A program made the position numbers and the translations under genes. Positions 16,845 through 24,780 of a stretch of 64,000 bases of DNA are shown here, one piece after another. Within the stretch, counting starts at the first letter, position 1, and the number at the start of each line of letters is the position of its first letter. This DNA is from Lachnospiraceae bacterium (lineage in GTDB: Bacteria; Bacillota; Clostridia; Lachnospirales; Lachnospiraceae), in assembly GCA_017472605.1 (NCBI GenBank), contig JAFUPV010000005.1, forward strand, positions 1-64,000. Direction: 5' to 3'. The notes under the pieces are model-generated. The model was not told the DNA's origin. It worked only from the letters and a program-made list of their open reading frames with translations, and searched no databases.

Positions 16845-18346
16845 ATATAAAAGAGGTAAAAGAAGAAATCAGGAGATCGGTGGAAATCTATCTGGACAAA
16901 AATGAATTTGGGGAATACAACATCCCGTACATGAAACAGCGTCCAATTTTCATGGTAGGCGCACCAGGCATTGGAAAAACGGCGATCATGGAGCAGATCG
17001 CATCGGAATTAAATCTGGCTTTGGTGTCCTATTCCATGACTCATCACACAAGACAGAGCGCAATCGGACTGCCCTATATTGAAGAAAAAACCTACAATGG
17101 ACAGAAAGTCATGGTGTCGGAATATACCATGAGTGAAATTATTGCGTCTGTTTATGATGTAATCGAACGGTCTGGTGTTCAGGAAGGGATTCTGTTTCTG
17201 GATGAGATTAATTGCGTTTCCGAAACACTGGCGCCGTCGATGCTTCTGTTTCTCCAGTATAAAACCTTTGGAAACAGGAAACTGCCGGAGGGCTGGGTTG
17301 TGGTAACTGCGGGGAATCTGCCCCAATATAACAAATCAGTGAAGGAGTTCGATGTAGCCACGATGGATCGCCTGAAATGTCTGACAATTGAGGAGGATTT
17401 TGGCGTCTGGAAAGCATATGCCTATCAGCATGGAATCCATGCTGCCGTAATCTCGTTCCTCGAAGTGAATCCGGACTGGTTCTATTCGATCCGGACGACT
17501 GTCGATGGGACACAATATGTGACGGCGAGAGGATGGGAGGATTTATCCCGCGCTGTGCAGCTCTATGAGAAAAAGCAGTTCTGCGTCGATCGAAATCTGA
17601 TCCAGCAGTATGTGACTGATGTGGAGATTGCCAGAAAATTTGGCATTTATTATGATCTTTACAAAAAATACCAGACCGATTACCGCGTCAGTGATATTCT
17701 GTCCGGAACCAGCACGGGAGAACTGATAAAGAGAGCGGGAGAATCTTCGTTTGACGAGAGGGTTTCACTGCTGGGAATGATCTATGAGAATCTGAACCTC
17801 CGATTCCGGAAATCGGTAGAAACGGAGCGGATCCTGCAGACTGTCGTGAAGTTTCTGCGATCGGTGAAAAAGAAATCAGCGGATGGAGAGGAGGAAGTGA
17901 TTTCACTCCTGGAGGGCTGTGTGAATACGCTTCAGGAGGAACAGAACAGGAAAGCAATGGCAAACAGTCTGAGTTCTTCTCAGAAACGGGAATATCAGGA
18001 AGCCATTCACTGTTTGAGAGATTATCAGGAAATCTGTGTGACGGCGCCGGAAAAGGAAAAACAGTTTCCCATGATCAAGAAAAAATTTGATTCTCAGGCA
18101 AAGCGTCACAAAAAGCAGGTGGAAGCATCAAAGGATGCGTTGGAGCATGTATTCCGTTTTGTGGAAGCGGCATGGGGAGAAGAACAGGAAATGCTTCTGT
18201 TCATGACAAATCTTACTGCCAACGCGGTCAGTATGGAATTCATCGCAAACTGGGGAAGTAAATCGTATTTTCAGCATAATCAGGAATTGTTAATCTATGA
18301 TGTGCATGGCGAACTTCAGAAACAGATCGAGCAACTGGAATGGTAG
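16841..18346 (+). CDS. MoxR-type AAA+ ATPase
   Basis: A 501-residue ATPase. Walker A is GAPGIGKTA at about residues 40-48 and Walker B is LFLDEINC at about 119-126. The fold continues with sensor-1 (VTAGNLP) and an arginine-finger region around DRLKCLTIEEDF. Residues about 290-501 form a long helical C-terminal extension with coiled-coil character (KEKQFPMIKKKFDSQAKRH). MoxR ATPases act as chaperones for VWA partners. The start overlaps the VWA-like stop (ATGA), showing coupling. No terminator is evident before the next promoter at 18417. Confidence 0.85.
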   Translation: MNIKEVKEEIRRSVEIYLDKNEFGEYNIPYMKQRPIFMVGAPGIGKTAIMEQIASELNLALVSYSMTHHTRQSAIGLPYIEEKTYNGQKVMVSEYTMSEIIASVYDVIERSGVQEGILFLDEINCVSETLAPSMLLFLQYKTFGNRKLPEGWVVVTAGNLPQYNKSVKEFDVATMDRLKCLTIEEDFGVWKAYAYQHGIHAAVISFLEVNPDWFYSIRTTVDGTQYVTARGWEDLSRAVQLYEKKQFCVDRNLIQQYVTDVEIARKFGIYYDLYKKYQTDYRVSDILSGTSTGELIKRAGESSFDERVSLLGMIYENLNLRFRKSVETERILQTVVKFLRSVKKKSADGEEEVISLLEGCVNTLQEEQNRKAMANSLSSSQKREYQEAIHCLRDYQEICVTAPEKEKQFPMIKKKFDSQAKRHKKQVEASKDALEHVFRFVEAAWGEEQEMLLFMTNLTANAVSMEFIANWGSKSYFQHNQELLIYDVHGELQKQIEQLEW

Positions 18347-18368
18347 TGCGGAGAAATTGAAGAAATTA

Positions 18369-18380
18369 AATTGAACTTTT
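18369..18380 (+). promoter_or_regulatory. Upstream copy of a 12-nt direct repeat (AATTGAACTTTT)
   Basis: The 12-mer AATTGAACTTTT recurs exactly at 18468-18479, so the two copies flank the promoter of the HTH-aminotransferase gene, 99 bp apart. The pair suggests an operator bound by the HTH domain of that gene product, possibly with looping. Confidence 0.4.
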
Positions 18381-18416
18381 TAGATGAAAGCGAGAGGATA
18401 ATTTTTAAGAAAAGAA

Positions 18417-18445
18417 TTGACGGATCAAAGGACGAGTGCTATAAT
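18417..18445 (+). promoter_or_regulatory. Sigma-A promoter of the HTH-aminotransferase gene
   Basis: TTGACG (18417-18422), a 17-nt spacer and a perfect TATAAT (18440-18445). It lies 61 nt before the start codon. Confidence 0.8.
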
Positions 18446-18462
18446 ACCTTCATGCAAATTGA

Positions 18463-18481
18463 ACCAAAATTGAACTTTTGG
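18463..18481 (+). promoter_or_regulatory. Operator-like dyad in the 5' leader
   Basis: CCAAAA, six nucleotides, then TTTTGG form a perfect inverted repeat that contains the second copy of the 12-nt repeat. Its place just after the transcription start fits a roadblock operator for autoregulation. Confidence 0.45.
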
Positions 18482-18506
18482 CCAATGAAGGGAAAGGAAG
18501 GATCGG

Positions 18507-20069
18507 ATGTCGAAAGAGTGTTTTGCTGTGAACCTGAGTGAAGCGATGAAAAAAAGACAGCTGAAGCAGGTTGATATCATACGTGCGGCAAAGGAACAGG
18601 GAATAAAACTGGGAAAAAGCCACATGAGCCAGTATGTCAGTGGAAAAACGGTTCCAAGAGAGACGATTCTTCGTTTTCTGGCGGACATTCTTGAAGTTGA
18701 TGTTCAGTGGCTGATTGGGAAACGTTCAGAGATTGAAGAAAAAGAGAAACCGGAGAAAGACGGGACTCCTCTTGAGACATTCGTGGAAGAGGGAGATTCC
18801 TGTTGCAGGGAGACGGAATCAGAGGATAAGAGTGCAGGAGCAGGAGGGATTCATATGCGCGAGTTTAAGAAATCAACAAAGCTGGATCATGTTTTATATG
18901 ATGTGAGAGGACCGGTTGTAGAAGAAGCAACGAGAATGGAGGAGTCCGGTACGCAGGTACTGAAGCTGAATATTGGAAACCCGGCGCCGTTTGGTTTCTG
19001 TGCACCGGATGAAGTGATTTACGATATGAGAAGCCAGCTGACTGACTGCGAAGGCTATTCCGCTGCAAAAGGATTGTTTTCCGCAAGAAAAGCAATCATG
19101 CAGTACATGCAGAACAAGAATGTTCCCAATGTTACCATTGATGACATTTACACGGGTAATGGTGTCAGTGAGCTGATCAATCTCAGCATGTCGGCTCTGC
19201 TTGATACGGGTGATGAAGTTCTGGTACCGGCACCGGATTATCCGCTCTGGACTGCGTGTGTGACGCTGGCTGGAGGAAAGGCAGTTCACTATGTCTGTGA
19301 TGAGCAGGCAGAATGGTATCCGGACATGGACGATATCCGAAAGAAGATTACAGGCAACACCAAGGCAATTGTAATCATCAACCCGAACAATCCGACCGGT
19401 GCTTTATATCCGAAAGAAGTTCTTCAGGAAATTGTACAGATTGCGAGAGAGCATCAGCTGATCATTTTCTCAGATGAGATTTATGACAGACTGATCATGA
19501 CCGGAGAGGAACATGTTTCGATTGCTTCTCTGGCACCGGATCTGTTCTGTGTCACCTTTAGCGGACTGTCGAAATCACACATGATTGCCGGCTACCGGAT
19601 TGGCTGGATGGTACTGAGCGGAAACAAGCGGATTGCAGCCGATTACATCCAGGGACTGAACATGCTGTCAAACATGAGACTTTGCTCCAATGTTCCGGCA
19701 CAGTCGATTGTGCAGACGGCTCTTGGCGGCTATCAGAGTGTTAAGAATTACATTGTCCCCGGTGGACGAGTTTATGAACAGTGTGAGTATATTTACAAAG
19801 CACTGAATGATATCCCGGGAATCAGTGCAGTGAAGCCGAAAGCAGCTTTTTATATTTTCCCGAAGATTGACGTGAAAAAGTTCAATATTGTGGATGATGA
19901 GAAGTTTGCCCTGGATCTTCTGCGAGATAAGAAAATCCTTGTAATTCACGGAAAAGGATTTAACTGGGGACAGCCGGATCATTTCCGTGTGGTATATCTG
20001 CCCCGGATTGAAGTTCTGAAGGAAGCGGTGGATAAAATGGGAGATTTCTTCAGCTACTACAGACAATAA
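18507..20069 (+). CDS. XRE-HTH / AlaA-type aminotransferase fusion
   Basis: A 520-residue two-part protein. Residues about 7-72 are an XRE helix-turn-helix (KQVDIIRAAKEQGI, then MSQYVSGKTVP). An acidic linker (about 75-112) joins it to a complete class I/II aminotransferase starting MREFKKSTKLDH at about 117. The PLP lysine lies in SGLSKSHMIAGYRIGW (about 355), and IINPNNPTGA is the PLP-Asp/Asn region. The enzyme part resembles AlaA, which makes alanine from pyruvate and glutamate. The fusion could let the enzyme sense amino acid or PLP status and regulate DNA; a dyad and repeat in its own leader support autoregulation. Confidence 0.85.
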   Translation: MSKECFAVNLSEAMKKRQLKQVDIIRAAKEQGIKLGKSHMSQYVSGKTVPRETILRFLADILEVDVQWLIGKRSEIEEKEKPEKDGTPLETFVEEGDSCCRETESEDKSAGAGGIHMREFKKSTKLDHVLYDVRGPVVEEATRMEESGTQVLKLNIGNPAPFGFCAPDEVIYDMRSQLTDCEGYSAAKGLFSARKAIMQYMQNKNVPNVTIDDIYTGNGVSELINLSMSALLDTGDEVLVPAPDYPLWTACVTLAGGKAVHYVCDEQAEWYPDMDDIRKKITGNTKAIVIINPNNPTGALYPKEVLQEIVQIAREHQLIIFSDEIYDRLIMTGEEHVSIASLAPDLFCVTFSGLSKSHMIAGYRIGWMVLSGNKRIAADYIQGLNMLSNMRLCSNVPAQSIVQTALGGYQSVKNYIVPGGRVYEQCEYIYKALNDIPGISAVKPKAAFYIFPKIDVKKFNIVDDEKFALDLLRDKKILVIHGKGFNWGQPDHFRVVYLPRIEVLKEAVDKMGDFFSYYRQ

Positions 20070-20092
20070 TGTGAAAAAGTAATGTCAGAATA

Positions 20093-20126
20093 AGAACGTT
20101 TGCCAGCAGGAGAACGTTCTTTCTTT
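20093..20126 (+). terminator. Rho-independent terminator
   Basis: AGAACGTT (20093-20100) pairs with AACGTTCT (20113-20120), followed by a TTCTTT tail. It ends the HTH-aminotransferase unit. Confidence 0.7.
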
Positions 20127-20245
20127 ATGCATATTTTAGAAATTGGTGCGGTGCATATGCTTGCTTTCATGGTGTTGTTTTGCTATAATTATGAAAATAC
20201 TGTTAAAAAATAGTGAACATTTGCAGAAGAGGAAGATACAGTGAT

Positions 20246-20965
20246 ATGCTAAGGTTTTATTGGGTGATCTTTGTTAATCTGTTCCGGAGTCCTCATATCA
20301 TGGGGAAGATGAAGAAAATGACGGAACAGGTGCAGCGATATACCGATTTGGAACGATATCAATATGCACAGTACATCGTGCGTTTGTTGAAAAAAACAGG
20401 AGCAATCCAAACGGAAGTTTTCGGAATGGAAAACATTCCAGCTGAAGGCGGATATATGATGTATCCGAATCATCAGGGAAAATTTGATGCGTTCGGTATT
20501 ATCGACACCCATAGACAGCCGTGTACGCTGGTCATGGATAAGGCAAAATCCTACACGATTTTTATTCGCGAAGCACTGGATCTGCTTCATGGAAAACGAC
20601 TGGACAAAGATGATATCCGTCAGGCATTTTCTGTGATACAGGAAGTGACAGAAGAGGTTAAGAACGGTGCCCGTTACATTCTGTTTCCGGAAGGGAAATA
20701 TGGAAAGGAAAACAAAAATGTGCTTGGCGAGTTCAAACCGGGATGCTTTAAAATTGCACTGAAATCAAAAGCGCCGATTCTTCCGGTTGCTCTGATTGAT
20801 TCTTATAAAGTGTTTAACAGCTGCCATCTGGGACCGGTTACAACGCAGGTTCATTACCTGAAGCCGATTCTGTATGAGGAATACAGGGGAATGCGGACAC
20901 AGGAGCTGGCGGCAATGGTTCGGGAACGAATTCAGGAAAAAATTGATGAAGTGACAAAGGGATAG
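20246..20965 (+). CDS. plsC: 1-acyl-sn-glycerol-3-phosphate acyltransferase (PlsC family)
   Basis: A 239-residue acyltransferase that makes phosphatidic acid at the membrane face. The catalytic H-x4-D box is NHQGKFD at about residue 75. The acceptor-phosphate motif is FPEGKYG at about 149, followed by FKIALKSKAPILPVALIDS. An N-terminal hydrophobic segment (FYWVIFVNLF) may dock it to the membrane. The ATG at 20246 follows AGAGGAAG and is preferred to an upstream GTG. The GH43 gene begins 10 nt after its stop, so the two are cotranscribed, though no metabolic link is evident. Confidence 0.85.
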   Translation: MLRFYWVIFVNLFRSPHIMGKMKKMTEQVQRYTDLERYQYAQYIVRLLKKTGAIQTEVFGMENIPAEGGYMMYPNHQGKFDAFGIIDTHRQPCTLVMDKAKSYTIFIREALDLLHGKRLDKDDIRQAFSVIQEVTEEVKNGARYILFPEGKYGKENKNVLGEFKPGCFKIALKSKAPILPVALIDSYKVFNSCHLGPVTTQVHYLKPILYEEYRGMRTQELAAMVRERIQEKIDEVTKG

Positions 20966-20975
20966 GAGGAAACCA

Positions 20976-21959
20976 ATGATTATTAATGGAACTTTGGAGA
21001 CGTTTACAGACTGGTATGATACCGATGGAAACATCATTAATGCCAGCGATGGCGGAATAATTTATGTGGATGGTGTGTATCACTGGTATGGAATGGCGCT
21101 TCGCCCTCTTCCTTTTGCAGGAAAAGGTCAGGGCGGACAGACCACAACAACAGGTATTGTTATGTATGCCTCAACCGACCTGCAGAACTGGAAGTATGAA
21201 GGCGTGATCCTGCCCTGCTCGACTCAGGAAGGAGATGATCTCTATGGACCGATGCGTTTTGAACGTCCGAAGATTGTGTATAACGATAAGACGAAGAAAT
21301 TTGTTCTTTGGTGCCACTATGTGAAGTATCCGGGCGATCATGGGTTTGCTCCGGGAACGGCAGATGCCGGTTTGGCTGTGTGCGATACCGTCAATGGAAC
21401 GTATCAGTGGCTGGGCTACACCAGACCGATTGATGACAAAGGTTATGTCAGAGACTGTACACTGTATAAGGACGCGGATGGAAGCGCATATTTCATCTAT
21501 GACAGACATGTGGGAGAGGATTTCCGGGATGGAGACCGTTGTCTGTACATTGTGAAACTGAGCGATGATTATCTTTCCTTTACCGATGAATACAGACGGC
21601 TGGATGTGGCATACTGGAGAGAGGCGGCTGCCGTTGTGTTTAACGATGGCTATTATTACATGATTACTTCGGATCTGACTTCATGGGATTTCAATCAGGC
21701 GAAGTATTTCCGGGCAAAAAATCTGTTTGGACCATGGGAGGACATGGGAGATCCCTGTGTTGGCGATACGGATCATCAGACGTTCCATTCCCAGACAACG
21801 TATATTTTCCGTGTGGAGGGGAAAGAAAATCTCTTTATCCACATGGCAGAACGTCACAATACGAAAAACTTCGAACGTTGTTCTTACATCTGGCTGCCGA
21901 TTTCGTTCCATGCAGATCACACGCTGAGTCTGACTTATCAGAAGGAATGGGAAGTTTAA
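20976..21959 (+). CDS. Glycoside hydrolase family 43 protein (galactosidase-like clade)
   Basis: A 327-residue five-bladed beta-propeller enzyme with no signal peptide, so it acts on imported oligosaccharides. The order SDGGIIYVDGVYHWYG, FERPKIVYN, VRDCTLYKDADGSAYFIY and REAAAVVFNDGYYYMITS follows GH43 subfamilies related to exo-beta-1,3-galactanase (GH43_24/34). The Glu in REAAAVV is the likely general acid and the Asp in RDCTLY the pKa modulator. A late HSQTTYIF motif is also typical. AGGAGG lies 5 nt upstream of the start. The exact glycan (galactan, arabinan or pectic side chain) cannot be decided. Confidence 0.8.
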   Translation: MIINGTLETFTDWYDTDGNIINASDGGIIYVDGVYHWYGMALRPLPFAGKGQGGQTTTTGIVMYASTDLQNWKYEGVILPCSTQEGDDLYGPMRFERPKIVYNDKTKKFVLWCHYVKYPGDHGFAPGTADAGLAVCDTVNGTYQWLGYTRPIDDKGYVRDCTLYKDADGSAYFIYDRHVGEDFRDGDRCLYIVKLSDDYLSFTDEYRRLDVAYWREAAAVVFNDGYYYMITSDLTSWDFNQAKYFRAKNLFGPWEDMGDPCVGDTDHQTFHSQTTYIFRVEGKENLFIHMAERHNTKNFERCSYIWLPISFHADHTLSLTYQKEWEV

Positions 21960-21963
21960 CCAT

Positions 21964-22844
21964 ATGAATTGCGCAAAGAGTAAACGGACGGGTTTGTCTA
22001 AAATATCCGCTATGCATTATGTGAAGCTGGTTGTTCGGTCAGGAATGTTTCTTCTTGCTTTGTTTATGTATGTAAAAGGAAGAATGGAAAACGGGGAAGA
22101 TCTGTACAGCAGAGTGGAGCAGAAGCCGCTGCTTCTGTCGATCATCGGAATCACGCTTTTTGTTGAAATGATTCTGCGTTTCTTTCCATCCAGTCTGGAG
22201 AGTATGGGATGTCAGAAACAGTTTGCGGGAAATTACCGGCCAGTAAAAAAGAAGATGCCGGGAAATGACTGCACGGATCCGACAGAGAAAACAGTTCTGC
22301 GGGCAATCGCAAAAGAAATGCTGAAGCTGGAAAAAAATCAACAGCAGCGGTTGCGGTGGCGTGGATTTTGCTGAATGGAGCAATTGGACTGATGTATGCG
22401 GCAAAATGGATTGATGCAGGGATTCTGCTCCTGATCAGTCTTGCATACTCTGTTTGCGATATGATCTGCATTCTGTTTTTCTGCCCGTTTCAGACCTGGT
22501 TTATGAAGAATAAGTGCTGTACCAGCTGCAGGATTTATAATTGGGATTTTATCATGATGGTAACGCCTCTGATTTTCATTCCGAGTGTGTTTACATGGAG
22601 TCTTGTATTTTGTGCGTTACTGCTTCTGATCCGTTGGGAGGTAACGATTCATCGGCATCCGGAGCGATTCTTTGAGGAAACAAACGGGAATCTGTCCTGT
22701 GCATCGTGTCAGGAAAGGCTCTGCCAGCATAAAACACAGCTGCAGCATTTTCTGAAGGAGAACAGGGAGCAGATCAGACAGCGGGGGAAAGATGTGATCA
22801 CGCAGGTGCGGGAGCTGACGGAAACGAAAAAAGAACATGCATAA
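21964..22844 (+). CDS. Multi-pass membrane protein interrupted by a -1 frameshift at an A7 tract
   Basis: Two frames (21964-22374 and about 22331-22844) read as one protein of about 293 residues. It has an N-terminal pair of hydrophobic segments, a basic loop, then four more segments (NGAIGLMYAAKW, AYSVCDMICILFFCPFQTWF and following). A Cys-rich KNKCCTSCRIYNWD motif and a C-terminal CASCQERLCQHK tail look like metal or redox sites. The join falls exactly at A AAA AAT (22332-22338); one extra A or a -1 slip restores the frame. It could be programmed frameshifting, homopolymer phase variation, or an inactivating or sequencing indel. No function is known to me. Confidence 0.6.
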
Positions 22845-22861
22845 CATGAGCGTAATGAGAA

Positions 22862-22894
22862 AGACGGTGTGTCGCAGCGACATACCGTCTTTTT
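22862..22894 (+). terminator. Rho-independent terminator
   Basis: A 13-nt stem (22862-22874 with 22878-22890, one wobble) and four T residues. It ends the PlsC / GH43 / membrane-protein unit. Confidence 0.75.
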
Positions 22895-23258
22895 GCGCCA
22901 GTGACGAAGGAAGTTTTGATGGAAATGGTGTTTTGTTGGATTTGGTGAAAAGACAGCAAGATGAAACTGGTCGTGTTTTACATGGGGAAACAATGTTATT
23001 TCTCGTGTTGCAATTCATCTTCGGCTGTATTATTATAAGGAAGAAACGGATCAGCTGATTGAATTATGCACATTGCGCTGTGAAGATATCGTTGGAATTC
23101 GTCTGTCCGATTCGTTTGGCGAATTTGAACAGCGAATAGATGGGAGCGAATCGACGGAATTTATGTGGAACATGTTTAGAAAACGCAGAGGAAACAGCTG
23201 ACAATTTCATAAAATTGTGCTATAGTAAAAGTAATTATTTACTTATGGAGGTCATAAA
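22895..23258. other. Intergenic stretch with a possible gene remnant
   Basis: This 360-nt gap has no gene with a ribosome binding site. On the plus strand a frame reading KEETDQLIELCTLRCEDIVG, ending with a stop at about 23202, looks like a short protein-derived tail of unknown origin. The last 50 nt are AT-rich and hold the promoter region of the next small gene. Confidence 0.3.
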
Positions 23259-23528
23259 ATGGCAGATTTTAATTTCGATGCAATCACAGATAAGATTGAA
23301 GATCTTGTTGATCAGATCAAGGGCGATGATAAGCTGCTGGCAAAGTTTAAGAAGAATCCGGAGGCGGTGATTAAGAGCCTGGTTCCGGACAATCTGATTT
23401 CGGATGATAAGCTGGATGGCGTGATTAAGCTGATCAGGGCAAAGCTGGGTGATGATGTAATTGAGGATGTTGTTGAGGATGTTCTTGAGGGTGCGCTGGG
23501 CAAGATGAAAGGTTTGTTCGGTAAATAA
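23259..23528 (+). CDS. Small amphipathic helical protein
   Basis: An 89-residue, strongly charged, helical protein (starts MADFNFDAITDKIEDLVDQI) with a V/I-rich acidic middle (DDVIEDVVEDVLEGALGKMK) and a basic end. TATGGAGGTC lies 6 nt before the ATG. There is no signal peptide or membrane segment. Heptad-like spacing suggests self-association. It precedes the Nudix gene by 12 nt and is likely cotranscribed. I do not recognise the family. Confidence 0.65.
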   Translation: MADFNFDAITDKIEDLVDQIKGDDKLLAKFKKNPEAVIKSLVPDNLISDDKLDGVIKLIRAKLGDDVIEDVVEDVLEGALGKMKGLFGK

Positions 23529-23540
23529 CAGGATGACGAG

Positions 23541-24101
23541 ATGAAGTTGATCGAAGAAATTGAGGCATATCAGCCGTTTAATGAGCAGGAAGTACGGGAT
23601 AAGGAACAGATTCTGAACTGTCTGCGGACAATGCCGGATCTGTTTACCAGAGAAAATACACTGGTACACATGACTGCGTCCGGCTGGGTTGTCAATCCGA
23701 CCCGTGACAAAGTGCTGATGGCGTACCATAATGTGTATCGTTCCTGGTCCTGGCTTGGCGGACATGCGGATGGAGAGAAAGATCTGCTGCAGGTTGCGAT
23801 GCGGGAGGTTCGTGAGGAAAGCGGAGTGAAGCATGTGAAACCGGTGATAGAAGGAATCTATTCCCTGGAATCACTGCCGGTCTATGGTCATGTCAAACGC
23901 GGGAACTATGTGTCCACGCATATCCATTTGAATCTGACCTATCTGCTGGAAGCGGAAGAAGACGATCAGCTGACGATAAAACCGGATGAAAACAGTGGTG
24001 TTGCCTGGTTCACACTGGAAGATGCGTTAAAAGCATCTTCGGAACCGTGGATGAGTGAATGGATTTACCGGAAACTGAATGAAAAACTGAAGATGCGATA
24101 A
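23541..24101 (+). CDS. Nudix hydrolase
   Basis: A 186-residue hydrolase of nucleoside-diphosphate-X compounds. The Nudix box is GGHADGEKDLLQVAMREV followed by REESG at about residues 73-95, with the REVxEE metal ligands intact and a one-residue difference in the spacing of the first Glu. It is preceded by an N-terminal extension (residues 1-35) seen in MutT/IDI-like clostridial Nudix proteins. Substrate unknown. The small helical protein gene lies directly upstream and a terminator directly downstream. Confidence 0.85.
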   Translation: MKLIEEIEAYQPFNEQEVRDKEQILNCLRTMPDLFTRENTLVHMTASGWVVNPTRDKVLMAYHNVYRSWSWLGGHADGEKDLLQVAMREVREESGVKHVKPVIEGIYSLESLPVYGHVKRGNYVSTHIHLNLTYLLEAEEDDQLTIKPDENSGVAWFTLEDALKASSEPWMSEWIYRKLNEKLKMR

Positions 24102-24107
24102 AGAGAG

Positions 24108-24141
24108 GTCCTTTGCTGTATTACAGTGAAGGGCTTTTTTT
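24108..24141 (+). terminator. Rho-independent terminator
   Basis: A 12-nt stem with two G:T pairs (24108-24119 with 24123-24134) followed by seven T residues. It ends the Nudix unit. Confidence 0.8.
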
Positions 24142-24276
24142 GATAGGATGGGGAAATAAATCAGAGAAAACAGACTGGGAAGGGATAACAGGAAAAGGAC
24201 AGAATGCTGAGAAAATGATCTGTTACAGGGAAAAAATATGTTAAAATGAAATTTGATTAAAAATGTCAGAAAATGA

Positions 24277-24326
24277 GTTGACAGGTGTAAACTCATGTGG
24301 TACAATAAAGTTGACGGATGTAAACT
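24277..24326 (+). promoter_or_regulatory. Promoter and twin BlaI-type operators
   Basis: TTGACA (24278-24283), 17 nt, TACAAT (24301-24306). A 17-mer GTTGACAGGTGTAAACT (24277-24293) covers the -35 and is repeated with two changes at 24310-24326, just past the -10. The copies are 33 bp apart, about three helical turns. Half-sites of the kind GTGTAAAC/TACA are typical of BlaI/MecI operators, so the downstream repressor probably shuts off its own operon. Confidence 0.7.
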
Positions 24327-24349
24327 GGACGCATGGGAGGAATGGTACG

Positions 24350-24736
24350 ATGAGACATATCACACTTTCGGATGGTGAATGGATTTTAATGGAACAGTTA
24401 TGGGAGCAGGAACCGAGGACACTGGCGAATTTGGTGGACGGTTTGAAAGAAAGCACCAGCTGGAGTAAAAGTACGATCTATACGATGCTGAAGCGCCTGG
24501 AAGAAAAAGGTGCAGTCCATGTGGATGACAGCGGACGGTTTCAGCAGTATTATTCATGTTTCAAACGGGAAGAAGCGCAGAAACGGGAGACCGAGAATTT
24601 TCTGGAGAAAGTTTACCATGGAAGCCTGCGGATGATGCTTGCCGGACTGACAGGAAAAAAAGGATTATCGAAGGCTGATGTCGATGAGCTGCATCAGTTT
24701 CTGGACAATATGGCAGCGGAGCAGGAAGAATCATAA
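24350..24736 (+). CDS. blaI: BlaI/MecI/CopY family transcriptional repressor
   Basis: A 128-residue winged-helix repressor. The N-terminal DNA-binding domain (residues 1-75) contains LSDGEWILMEQLWEQEPRTL and the recognition helix SWSKSTIYTMLKRLEEKG, both hallmarks of the family, followed by the wing (GAVHVDDSGRFQQYYS). The C-terminal helices mediate dimerisation and carry the site cleaved on signal. The ATG at 24350 follows GGGAGGAATGG; a longer upstream frame would run through the operators and is rejected. It is paired with the BlaR1-like sensor 44 nt downstream. Confidence 0.9.
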   Translation: MRHITLSDGEWILMEQLWEQEPRTLANLVDGLKESTSWSKSTIYTMLKRLEEKGAVHVDDSGRFQQYYSCFKREEAQKRETENFLEKVYHGSLRMMLAGLTGKKGLSKADVDELHQFLDNMAAEQEES

Positions 24737-24780
24737 AGGAAGAAATGTTTTTTTCTGGACAGCAGAAAGGAATTGAGTCA

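Noticed and set aside
22895-23258. Possible small gene in the gap before the 89-residue protein
   Set aside because: An open stretch exists but lacks a start with a ribosome binding site and matches no family; kept only as a possible remnant.
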